A DNA stretch of 64,000 nt from Flagellimonas algicola (GTDB taxonomy: Bacteria > Bacteroidota > Bacteroidia > Flavobacteriales > Flavobacteriaceae). Below, one piece after another: positions 6,901 to 13,449 of the stretch (positions are counted from its first letter, which is position 1; every line of letters begins with the position of its first letter). The notes beneath the pieces were generated by a model. The model saw only the letters and a program-made list of their open reading frames with translations, was not told the DNA's origin and searched no databases. The position numbers and the translations under genes were made by a program. The stretch covers positions 616,657-680,656 of the forward strand of contig NZ_VCNI01000001.1 in NCBI RefSeq assembly GCF_005937185.1, in the 5' to 3' direction.

Positions 6901-6926
6901 AAAAAAAACCCCCTCTTACGAGAGGG
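6901..6926 (-). terminator. Internal terminator or attenuator of the late operon (leftward)
   Basis: On the minus strand CCCTCT-CGTA-AGAGGG is followed by GG and eight T residues. It lies between the basic 76-aa gene and the membrane/lysis genes. It would reduce expression of the downstream half relative to the capsid genes. Confidence 0.75.
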
Positions 6927-6961
6927 TCCAAAATCACCATTTATTAACCAAACAAAACAAC

Positions 6962-7192
6962 TTATTTTCTTTGCTTCCCAATCGGGACAACACGTGCGCC
7001 ACGTATCCCCCTAGCCTTTTTATTCGCGTTCTTAAGGGTATAGTGCTTAGAAATGGTTCTTTGGGTGTAACGGCCACGGCCGTTACGGGTACTGACCACA
7101 ACACGATACCTATAACTTCTTTTTCTTCCTGTTTTCTTGGAACCACTAACGCCCAGTGTATCTGCGAATTGCCTACCTAAATCGTAAAACAT
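6962..7192 (-). CDS. Basic DNA-binding-like phage protein (76 aa)
   Basis: It is extremely rich in Arg and Lys (GSKKTGRKRSYRYRVVV, KNANKKARGIRGARVV) with aromatic residues between them and a short amphipathic start (MFYDLGRQFADTL). Composition suggests a genome-condensing or capsid-lining protein. It ends just before the internal terminator, 6 bp after the 256-aa gene. The overlapping frame 6934-7146 is less plausible because it runs into the terminator. Confidence 0.55.
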   Translation of the reverse strand: MFYDLGRQFADTLGVSGSKKTGRKRSYRYRVVVSTRNGRGRYTQRTISKHYTLKNANKKARGIRGARVVPIGKQRK

Positions 7193-7198
7193 AGTTTC

Positions 7199-7969
7199 TT
7201 ATTTAATGAATTTTTTACCCAAAAGCAGCCCAAGGGCAACTAACCCAATCAAGGTGCCACCCGCTTGCTGTGGCTGCTTGGTCTTAATATCTTCAAAAAC
7301 AGGGTCGCCGCTTTTAGGCTTGGTCACGGGCGCAGGGGCCGCTTTGACCTTTGCAACCCTAATTTGCGGAACCGACATCTTATAGGGCTGCACCTTTCCA
7401 TGCTGCCTGCGATAAAGGGTAATGGTCTTCTTGTAGACCGTTACCTTTCTATCTATTTTTGGGCCAATCTCCACAGCATTAGCCGCCAGTTCGTCCATAT
7501 AGCCAACTATACCCTTTTCAAGGGCAATCAGTCCACGTTTGGTACAATCCTTTGCAGAAGTGTAGCGCCAGCCTATCCAATCCTCCAATTTGGTACCCGT
7601 CACCGAGTTCAAAGACCAAAAGGTCTGGAAGAATCGGTTTACGGAACTCTCCATTTGGTCTGGATAGACCTCCAAGGACTTTTTGTACTTGGCCCCTATG
7701 TGGGAAATCCACGCCGGAAGCTCTTTTTTGGCCCGTGTAGGTGTCCAAGTGGAACCCCAACAATCAAAACCATCCTTTAAAGCCTGCCCTATCGTTTTGC
7801 TGATGACCTTTGCACCAACAATACTACCTAGGATATTAGCAACACCGGAAACTTGGGAAACCAGACCAAGGAAGCCGCCGCCCGGTTTTGTGGGGGCCTT
7901 GGTACCTACCGAGGTAGGCCCCATATATGAAGGAGGTTTGTAACCCCCTTTGTAGGGTAATAAAGCCAT
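7199..7969 (-). CDS. Putative structural protein (256 aa) with C-terminal membrane segment
   Basis: No family is recognised. A Gly/Pro-rich start (GGYKPPSYMGPTS) is followed by a mildly hydrophobic segment at about 33-60, a soluble core with many Trp and Tyr, a Lys/Pro-rich linker and a clear C-terminal hydrophobic segment ending in basic residues (GLVALGLLLGKKFIK). It lies 13 bp downstream of a membrane protein gene and close to the capsid candidate. It may be a minor capsid, penton or membrane-linking protein. Confidence 0.55.
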   Translation of the reverse strand: MALLPYKGGYKPPSYMGPTSVGTKAPTKPGGGFLGLVSQVSGVANILGSIVGAKVISKTIGQALKDGFDCWGSTWTPTRAKKELPAWISHIGAKYKKSLEVYPDQMESSVNRFFQTFWSLNSVTGTKLEDWIGWRYTSAKDCTKRGLIALEKGIVGYMDELAANAVEIGPKIDRKVTVYKKTITLYRRQHGKVQPYKMSVPQIRVAKVKAAPAPVTKPKSGDPVFEDIKTKQPQQAGGTLIGLVALGLLLGKKFIK

Positions 7970-7982
7970 TTACCTATTTTTA

Positions 7983-8243
7983 TTAATCGTCAAAGGGGTC
8001 TGTAACGTCCTCCTTAATCATTTGGTTCAAATACCGGATGCCAAAGAAATAAAGGAAAGGCAATAGCAGTTTCACCAAAAGTTCTTGGTGAACCCTGCCA
8101 TATATTGCCATTATCTTATTACTGCTATCAGGCGTGGCCTTGTTCTCAAACGCCTCTATATCAGCAGCCATCTGCTGCTTTTCAGACGTATCGATTAGGC
8201 CAAAATGGCCCAGTATCTTTAAAAGAATCCTAAATAAAGTCAT
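7983..8243 (-). CDS. Small phage membrane protein (86 aa)
   Basis: It has an amphipathic N terminus (MTLFRILLKILGHFGLI), a soluble middle and one membrane segment at about 55-72 (LLVKLLLPFLYFFGIRYL), with an acidic C terminus. It lies 20 bp downstream of the capsid candidate. Such single-helix proteins make up the inner membrane of PM2- and FLiP-type virions. No family match is claimed. Confidence 0.5.
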   Translation of the reverse strand: MTLFRILLKILGHFGLIDTSEKQQMAADIEAFENKATPDSSNKIMAIYGRVHQELLVKLLLPFLYFFGIRYLNQMIKEDVTDPFDD

Positions 8244-8263
8244 TTGTCAGGTTTAAGGTTATC

Positions 8264-9055
8264 TTACATCCATTGGCGTCTTACCACCATCACCTTTGAA
8301 TCAGGGTCGGCAGATTGGGTAAGCTTGCCCTGAAGCCTTCCGCCCATTAATGGCTCATCTTCCCAATAAAGCACCAAGTCCTCGATTACCGTCTCAGGGT
8401 TGTTTCGCAAATAGCTAATGTTCTCAATCTCCAAAAGGGATTTGCTAACATTCTTCACAAAATCCTCGCCGCTAATCTCCACACCGTCAAACTTGGCGGC
8501 ATTGGAGGCAAAGTAATCGTTTGAACGGTCGGTGACCGCCACGGCCCTAAAAACGTTATCGCCCAAAATCATATTGACGTTGGTCTCTCCCGCCGGGATT
8601 CCCATACCCTCTACCACAGTTAGCGGTGTATCCGGCCCTAGGGCCGGAACCGTTTCCACGTTAAACGAGGATTGCGCCGTACTCAAAGAGGTAAATGCAG
8701 TGTTTTGCGCCCTCATTTTTACAACCAGTTGGTCATTGCCACGCAAGGCAAGAATACCGCCAAAATCCAAGAACATTTTATAAGTAAGGCCACGGGCCGT
8801 CTTATAAAGCTCCAAAAGGGGCGTTTGGCTGTACAGACCCAAAAGATAGTCCTCCAAATAGCCGTTAAAAATGTACTCGGTATCACCGCCGTTACGCTTC
8901 AAATAAACATCAATTGAGACCTTGTTAAGGTCGGAAAGCACAGCCAGCGTAACGCCATCGGCCTGCAATGGATTGAACTCGACGGCAAGACCTTTCAAAG
9001 TTTCACTTTTGACGGTCATTGAATCAAGTACGTTAAAATCAAATTTCTTGTTCAT
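8264..9055 (-). CDS. Candidate major capsid protein, double-jelly-roll type (263 aa)
   Basis: It is a soluble, beta-rich protein with no signal or membrane segment and dispersed prolines and glycines. Its 263 residues are close to the PM2 capsid protein (about 270). Strand-like stretches alternate with loops in two halves (about 25-130 and 140-250). It lies among small membrane protein genes, downstream of Rep, as in FLiP-like genomes. It is the best capsid candidate because the other larger late proteins have membrane segments or resemble spikes. Structure prediction would settle this. Confidence 0.5.
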   Translation of the reverse strand: MNKKFDFNVLDSMTVKSETLKGLAVEFNPLQADGVTLAVLSDLNKVSIDVYLKRNGGDTEYIFNGYLEDYLLGLYSQTPLLELYKTARGLTYKMFLDFGGILALRGNDQLVVKMRAQNTAFTSLSTAQSSFNVETVPALGPDTPLTVVEGMGIPAGETNVNMILGDNVFRAVAVTDRSNDYFASNAAKFDGVEISGEDFVKNVSKSLLEIENISYLRNNPETVIEDLVLYWEDEPLMGGRLQGKLTQSADPDSKVMVVRRQWM

Positions 9056-9079
9056 CTCTAATAATTAAGTGAGTTAATG

Positions 9080-9238
9080 TTATGCCTCAGCCTTTTCCTC
9101 CAAGGTTTCAACCACATCTTTAAGGCCGGGAACCTTTTTAACATGGGGAATCCATGCATCACGAAAAATTGCGGCCACAAGGGCAATAACCCCCATCAAT
9201 ACCCATCCCCAGATGGATTTTTTCTTTCCTTTAGTCAT
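9080..9238 (-). CDS. Small single-pass phage membrane protein (52 aa)
   Basis: Start ATG 9238, stop TAA 9080. The product has a basic N terminus (MTKGKKKS), a membrane helix with two Trp (WGWVLMGVIALVAAIF) and a charged C terminus (VVETLEEKAEA). It fills the gap between the 70-aa gene and the capsid candidate in the same direction. Size and layout match virion membrane proteins of tailless membrane phages. Confidence 0.55.
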   Translation of the reverse strand: MTKGKKKSIWGWVLMGVIALVAAIFRDAWIPHVKKVPGLKDVVETLEEKAEA

Positions 9239-9289
9239 ATCTGAAAAATTATTTTTTCACTAAGTATGACAGCAAAGAAAGGCCACGGC

Positions 9290-9502
9290 TCAGGCGTTTC
9301 GGGATTCCGTACGAAATGCGGTCTTGTGGATGGCCTCCAAAGCTTCGTACCTCTTGCTCACCGCCTTTAACCCCCTGTATTCCGAAACAATAACACGCAA
9401 CACCCCCGAATCGGTGTTTTCACCGAGCAAATCTTTGATTTGCAAAAACGCCTCCAAAGTTTCCGTGTCGGAAATGCTTACCCGCTTCAAATCCCTACTC
9501 AT
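9290..9502 (-). CDS. Small phage protein after Rep (70 aa)
   Basis: It overlaps the end of the rep gene by 8 bp, which suggests translational coupling. It is charged and probably helical, with a short strand-like start (LKRVSISDTETLEAFLQIKD) that could be a ribbon-helix-helix fold. No membrane segment is seen. It might assist replication or switch the operon to late genes. The function is unknown. Confidence 0.55.
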   Translation of the reverse strand: MSRDLKRVSISDTETLEAFLQIKDLLGENTDSGVLRVIVSEYRGLKAVSKRYEALEAIHKTAFRTESRNA

Positions 9503-11537
9503 AATATGAATGTGCTTTTCTTACGTAGAATTTTTGGTAAAAATCAAGATTGCCCACATGGTCATAGAAAGTAGACCAATCGGTCTTGGTGGCTATCGGA
9601 TTTGGGTCTATACGGCTCCGCTCATCAATATTGAATTTGTCCAAATCCTTTTTGTAGCGTGACCATTGCGAATTCGAAACCTTCATGCCCTTTCTTATTT
9701 CACGCAGGGAACGGCCCTTTTTCATCTGCTCATTGATGGCCAACAGAATCACCGGGCGAACTTTTTTTAGGTTCAGCTTGGATTTTTGTGCCTGTGTCAA
9801 AAGCTGTACCGCCTCCGTGACCTTGCGCCCGTTCTTAATCCTGGGCTTTCCGTTAGAAGCGTAAATCTTATGGTAGTACCTTTCATTGTACTGTTTTACA
9901 TTTTCCTCGACCTCGCTGTTATAGGTCACTATCCTATGCTCCAAATCATCATCAGGTGAAATGGCCTTTACCTGATACTCATCCACAAGACCCTTAAAGT
10001 GGTATACCGCATACTTTAGCAAAGTATTGGAAAAAGTACCCACGTCCCTATCGTGCAAAATGGTGTGCTTTAGCCCAAAGGCCGAAACCCTGTAAGATTG
10101 TTTTGCACTATTAAAATCCCCCATACTGTGGGATTCGTGACGTTGGTTAAAAAAATTGGTCTCCAACATCAAATGAGCCTTGCGCCCCAAATATGCACTA
10201 ATGGCCTTGTAGTTTGCCAACTCCCTGCCCGTGGGAAATTCTGTATTGCCCTTTCTCTCTAGTGCCTGCTTGGTCTTTTTGAATTTGTGGTATGCGTTCA
10301 AATGTATTTCGTCCTCGGCCCTGAAAATCCTGTTTTTGTAACAATATGTGAACCATGAACCCCGCAATGAAAGTTCATAGCGGAGAACCTTGTCCATTTG
10401 ATTTTTGAAAAAATCGATTTTATAGGGCATTGCGCCGTAGAGCTTTTTTGCAAAGCGCAGCACTTCGGGCGGGTAATTGTCCTTGCAAAAGGTACCCTTT
10501 GACATTTCCTGCATGATCTCAATCATTTCTGATTTAATGAGCTTCGCCCCATGCAAGGGGTCTTTTACATGTTCCCCGCCCCGCATTTTCTCCAACGTCC
10601 TTTGCAAACGCTCTATGCTTTTTGCGTTGGACTTCTCCAACATCCTTTTAAGAACCTTGTTCATGCGCTTTTTGTTCTCCGCAAGGTGCTTTTTATAATC
10701 ACCGTGTTGGCTCATAGTGTACTCACTGCCCTTGTGGTAAACCTTGAAATACGCCCCTTGTGAGCTTTGGAAGGTTATCGAGGTGTTGTACTCGACCGGG
10801 GCTTTCTGGTTGTCCCGGTAACGCTTATAGTTTATTTTGCGCAAATGCTCCAAATACCTTAGTGCATCGTGTTTGCTGCCAAACCATTGGTTAAAACACA
10901 AATCCAAGCGTACTATCTCAATATAACGCTTGTTCAAAAGAGCTTCTAGGCCAAAGTGGTTACAGATATCATCTATGAAAATATCTATGAACTCGTGCAG
11001 CCTCTCAAAAAGCTCCTTTTGTTGATACCTCCACTGCCTTGCCGCAACAAAGGCTTTCATGTATCTGGTACTGTTTATTTGCGGTATGAACTCGGCCAAT
11101 GAATGGCCGTATAGGTATTTCGGTACCGAAAATTCAAAGTCGATATACCCGGCACTCTCATTGATACGGTAGCTAATCCCGTTAAAAGAGGATGGCACAC
11201 GGTAGGTACCGTGTATGCTCATATTGACCTCCTTTACTTTGTTTTCCTCTACAAAGCGAATTACGTTACGGGTTTGGAAAAACTCATTGAGCTTTACCCC
11301 CGTCTGCGTACCCAAAAATTCATCATGCTCCCGGTCTGAACGCTCAAAGACCTCCTTTGACTTTACCGTGGTCATAGCCCAATCCTTCCCCTTATGTGCC
11401 AACATGGCCTTATAAAGGTCGTTATGCTCCGGAACAGCAAAAATAGTGGTCAGTCCGTTGCTGCTTTGGATTTGGCTAAGAGTGTCTTTTTTTAGGTCGT
11501 TGATACCGTGAATGCGGAGCTTCAAAGTATCAATCAT
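9495..11537 (-). CDS. Rolling-circle replication initiator, phage gene II/X-like (680 aa)
   Basis: The protein should nick one strand of the double-stranded form and start rolling-circle replication. Hallmarks of the filamentous-phage gene II (CRI/X) family are visible: a RLDLCFN motif in the first third, GAYFKVYHKGSEY about 60 residues later, and VLRYELSLRG about 160 residues after that. At 680 residues it is longer than gene II proteins of about 400. The extra C-terminal part includes a possible DNA-binding helix-turn-helix (RSLREIRKGMKVSNSQWSRY). It overlaps both neighbours by 8 bp. FLiP also has a rolling-circle Rep. The family call is fairly sure, but no active-site tyrosine is assigned. 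Confidence 0.75.
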   Translation of the reverse strand: MIDTLKLRIHGINDLKKDTLSQIQSSNGLTTIFAVPEHNDLYKAMLAHKGKDWAMTTVKSKEVFERSDREHDEFLGTQTGVKLNEFFQTRNVIRFVEENKVKEVNMSIHGTYRVPSSFNGISYRINESAGYIDFEFSVPKYLYGHSLAEFIPQINSTRYMKAFVAARQWRYQQKELFERLHEFIDIFIDDICNHFGLEALLNKRYIEIVRLDLCFNQWFGSKHDALRYLEHLRKINYKRYRDNQKAPVEYNTSITFQSSQGAYFKVYHKGSEYTMSQHGDYKKHLAENKKRMNKVLKRMLEKSNAKSIERLQRTLEKMRGGEHVKDPLHGAKLIKSEMIEIMQEMSKGTFCKDNYPPEVLRFAKKLYGAMPYKIDFFKNQMDKVLRYELSLRGSWFTYCYKNRIFRAEDEIHLNAYHKFKKTKQALERKGNTEFPTGRELANYKAISAYLGRKAHLMLETNFFNQRHESHSMGDFNSAKQSYRVSAFGLKHTILHDRDVGTFSNTLLKYAVYHFKGLVDEYQVKAISPDDDLEHRIVTYNSEVEENVKQYNERYYHKIYASNGKPRIKNGRKVTEAVQLLTQAQKSKLNLKKVRPVILLAINEQMKKGRSLREIRKGMKVSNSQWSRYKKDLDKFNIDERSRIDPNPIATKTDWSTFYDHVGNLDFYQKFYVRKAHSYYE

Positions 11538-11754
11538 CCAGCAGCCTTTTATATTCGCCGTAGAAGTTTATACAATCGATAAGACCTTTGCTCAGCGGCT
11601 CCCCCTCCAAATCCAAAAAACCGTCCTGAACCCTTTGCCAAGCGTTCTTGATAACATTTTTGGTACTATCGATACTTTTGAAGATTGCCCCATTTCCATG
11701 GAGCACCAAATGCATGTTGCGCCATGCATTTTCCTTTACAAGTTTTGATTCCAT
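11530..11754 (-). CDS. Small phage protein before Rep (74 aa)
   Basis: Start ATG 11754 shares its A with the upstream stop (TGATG), and its stop overlaps the rep start by 8 bp, so expression is probably coupled to both. A TTG three bases earlier is possible but less likely. The product is soluble and charged, with a Trp-containing N-terminal half. No family is recognised. Its position suggests a role in replication. Confidence 0.55.
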   Translation of the reverse strand: MESKLVKENAWRNMHLVLHGNGAIFKSIDSTKNVIKNAWQRVQDGFLDLEGEPLSKGLIDCINFYGEYKRLLDD

Positions 11755-12146
11755 CAACTAAATAAATCAGGGTTATAAGAAATCTTTTTTTGTTGCTGCT
11801 TGGCCTTTTCCGTTTCATCAGTATAGAACTTATTGTAAAAGGCATTGGAAGAAAAAACAAGTACATCGTACTTGATTTCGGTATGGTGATTTCTTAGAAC
11901 TTGGCGCAAGGTATCAATATTCAAATCCCGGCATATATAGGCGTAAACCTCCGGGATATCCTTGATTTCATAAGTTTCCTTTTTCACCAGTTTGGCATTT
12001 GAAAGAATCTTTTCTTTGAAAGGTTGCCTAATCTGGTAATCCTCGCCCTGTACATAGTGTGGTCTGCTCGGCTTTATAAGGACAAACGCCCTATTTAGGT
12101 CATGATGCTCTGGATTTGCGTAAACTTTCTTTATCGGTGGTGCCAT
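11754..12146 (-). CDS. Hypothetical early phage protein (130 aa)
   Basis: No family is recognised. It is a soluble, basic protein with a Pro-rich start (MAPPIKKVYANPEH) and a Lys/Gln-rich C terminus (EKAKQQQKKISYNP). It overlaps the 188-aa gene by 47 bp. It is the second gene of the replication operon, and DNA binding is possible. Confidence 0.55.
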   Translation of the reverse strand: MAPPIKKVYANPEHHDLNRAFVLIKPSRPHYVQGEDYQIRQPFKEKILSNAKLVKKETYEIKDIPEVYAYICRDLNIDTLRQVLRNHHTEIKYDVLVFSSNAFYNKFYTDETEKAKQQQKKISYNPDLFS

Positions 12147-12666
12147 TTTTAAACGGATTGATTTTAATTTCCTCCGTTCTATATGAAACCCCGTCCGTCA
12201 ATCCTTGAATATCCCTATCGTAAGACCTTGATATAATCGTATAGGTCTTTTCAATCGCATACAGATTTGCGAGCAACACACGTTGTTTGTTGCGTTGCGC
12301 ATAACGTTTCAAACTCATGATAAAATCATGAACATGCATAAACGATACGTTGATTTGGGTAAACTGTACATCAGACCCGGCCCAATTTCGGTAAATCCAG
12401 TGATAACTTTTTTCAAAACTATCGCACGTACCCTTTACCTTGTCCTTCATCCTTGAATCAAAGAATTGGTAATGCTGTTGTTTGATTACCTGTAGTTGTC
12501 CGTAGATGTTACCAAGTACCAAAACATTATCGTGTATGACCTCCCGGAACTTCTTTATAAAATTCTGTGCCTGTGTCTTGTTTTTGAAACGATGGTGCGC
12601 CGTCCGGTCAATGTAGATGCTGTACCTTTTTCGATGGAAATTAATTTCAAACCTTAACTTGTCCAT
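12100..12666 (-). CDS. First gene of the replication operon, unknown function (188 aa)
   Basis: A basic, Tyr- and His-rich protein. The first 45 residues (FHRKRYSIYIDRTAHHRF, then KTQAQNFIKKFREVI) look like a three-strand/one-helix DNA-binding module of the type seen at the N terminus of phage recombinases. No recombinase catalytic domain follows; the rest is helical with no RHRY residues. It is therefore not an integrase on its own. The palindrome at 12717-12733 lies 51 bp upstream and marks the probable promoter region of the long leftward operon. Confidence 0.6.
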   Translation of the reverse strand: MDKLRFEINFHRKRYSIYIDRTAHHRFKNKTQAQNFIKKFREVIHDNVLVLGNIYGQLQVIKQQHYQFFDSRMKDKVKGTCDSFEKSYHWIYRNWAGSDVQFTQINVSFMHVHDFIMSLKRYAQRNKQRVLLANLYAIEKTYTIISRSYDRDIQGLTDGVSYRTEEIKINPFKNGTTDKESLRKSRAS

Positions 12667-12716
12667 TGGTGATTTTTGATGTTTAATGGTTAAATAACGT
12701 ACTTTTCATGGATATC

Positions 12717-12733
12717 ATATACATCGTGTATAT
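12717..12733. promoter_or_regulatory. Operator candidate upstream of the replication operon
   Basis: This is a perfect 7-bp inverted repeat with a 3-bp centre, ATATACA-TCG-TGTATAT. It matches the layout and sequence of palindromes at 2111-2125 and 2790-2804. Its place before the first gene of the long leftward operon fits repression of lytic replication. Confidence 0.55.
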
Positions 12734-12798
12734 TAAATCCATATTTTAGGAAAAGCTCACCAAATTTTCTATAAAGTATTGATTTTTAGTTTGTTAAG

Positions 12799-12826
12799 TT
12801 TTTACATACTGTCAATTATAGTACAA
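12799..12826. other. Third dif-like site, inside the right end of the prophage
   Basis: An XerC-arm-like TTTTTACATAC, spacer TGTCAA and an exact XerD arm TTATAGTACAA sit 123 bp before the right junction site. The XerC arm is weaker than in the other two sites. Sequence after the XerD arm differs from the 43-bp repeat. It may be a remnant of an earlier insertion or a second functional half-site. Confidence 0.6.
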
Positions 12827-12921
12827 ATAGTGATTCCAAGGCCTCCAAAAAATTAACATTTCAATTTTTTAGGAAAATACCAACAAAATCAACCTAACAA
12901 ACTAATAAACAGGCATTTCAA

Positions 12922-12949
12922 TTTTACATTAATACTAATTATAGTACAA
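12922..12949. other. dif: dif-like XerC/XerD site, right junction of the prophage (attR)
   Basis: The site has an XerC-arm-like TTTTACATTAA, spacer TACTAA and XerD arm TTATAGTACAA. The XerD arm and the following 30 bp are identical to the left junction, while the XerC arm and spacer differ. That is what Xer exchange between two non-identical sites would leave. Confidence 0.7.
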
Positions 12950-12979
12950 ATGCCAGTTTATAAGCCCCCGTAAAACGGG
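12937..12979. repeat. 43-bp direct repeat, right copy (prophage boundary)
   Basis: Identical to 990-1032 over 43 bp. Beyond it the sequence is host DNA leading to the class III cyclase gene. It includes the CCCGT-AAA-ACGGG inverted repeat. Confidence 0.9.
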
Positions 12980-12986
12980 TGTAAGT

Positions 12987-13136
12987 GGTAATTTAAAATG
13001 TACAATCCTAGAAAATCACTTTTCTTTTTAACCACATTAAATTCAAAAAGTTATGGAGAATTCAACGATATTTTAAAAAGTACACACAACAATCAAAAAT
13101 GAGGTTGATAATTTAAAAAGTACAATTTGATCCTAG
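12987..13136. repeat. Short repeats TTTAAAAWGTACA next to the right junction
   Basis: Three copies are present, at 12992-13004, 13072-13084 and 13112-13124. The first and third copies continue with ACAAT and then TCCTAG. Repeated terminal motifs of this kind occur at ends of IS21-family elements, so this may be a relic of an insertion sequence end. No transposase remains. Confidence 0.35.
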
Positions 13137-13230
13137 TTTTATAAAAGGTTGATTTTACGGGACTAAGACGAAAAGGGATTAAGCCTAGTTAAGAAACTAT
13201 TTCTTTAGATAATTGATGGATTAATCAACA

Positions 13231-13258
13231 AAAAAGCCACCTGATTAAGTGGCTTTTT
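13231..13258. terminator. Rho-independent terminator
   Basis: AAAAAGCCAC pairs with GTGGCTTTTT around an 8-base loop, followed by further T on the plus strand and with A-runs giving a T-tail on the minus strand. It lies downstream of the leftward cyclase gene. Confidence 0.75.
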
Positions 13259-13449
13259 TTGATATTGGCAGTAAAACTTCTACCATGATATTCTCTTTTC
13301 CGGTTTACATCAAAATTGTCCGTGCGTCAGCTCTGTAGCTTGATTATTTGGAAACAGAAATGTCAAATACATGGCCCATTTTACTTGGAGTAAAAAGCAT
13401 TACAACTTGAATTAGTTTCTGTAGCTAACACCAGATTTTCCAATCAATA

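Larger units (their letters stand above)
990..12979. mobile_element. Prophage of a FLiP/PM2-like tailless membrane virus, integrated at dif
   Basis: About 11.95 kb of tightly packed small genes lies between 43-bp direct repeats. It carries a gene II-type rolling-circle Rep, a capsid candidate of the size of PM2-type double-jelly-roll proteins, a GH24 endolysin, about seven small membrane proteins, basic DNA-binding-like proteins and spike-like proteins. There is no tail, terminase, portal, integrase or visible Walker-A packaging ATPase. That combination fits the ssDNA phage FLiP (Finnlakeviridae) better than filamentous or tailed phages. All genes appear intact, so the element may still be active. 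The virus-family assignment is inference and needs a structural homology search. Confidence 0.75.
12667..13449. other. Gene-free right end of the prophage and adjoining host DNA
   Basis: No coding frame is supported. The segment holds the operator candidate (12717-12733), two dif-like sites, one copy of the 43-bp repeat, a cluster of TTTAAAAWGTACA repeats and a terminator (13231-13258). The remaining 190 bp before the cyclase gene show nothing recognisable. Confidence 0.7.

Noticed and set aside
6934..7146. 70-aa leftward frame
   Set aside because: It overlaps the strongly basic 76-aa protein in another frame and its stop lies almost on the internal terminator.
12100..12666. Possible phage integrase
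   Set aside because: The N terminus looks like a DNA-binding module, but no tyrosine-recombinase catalytic residues follow.
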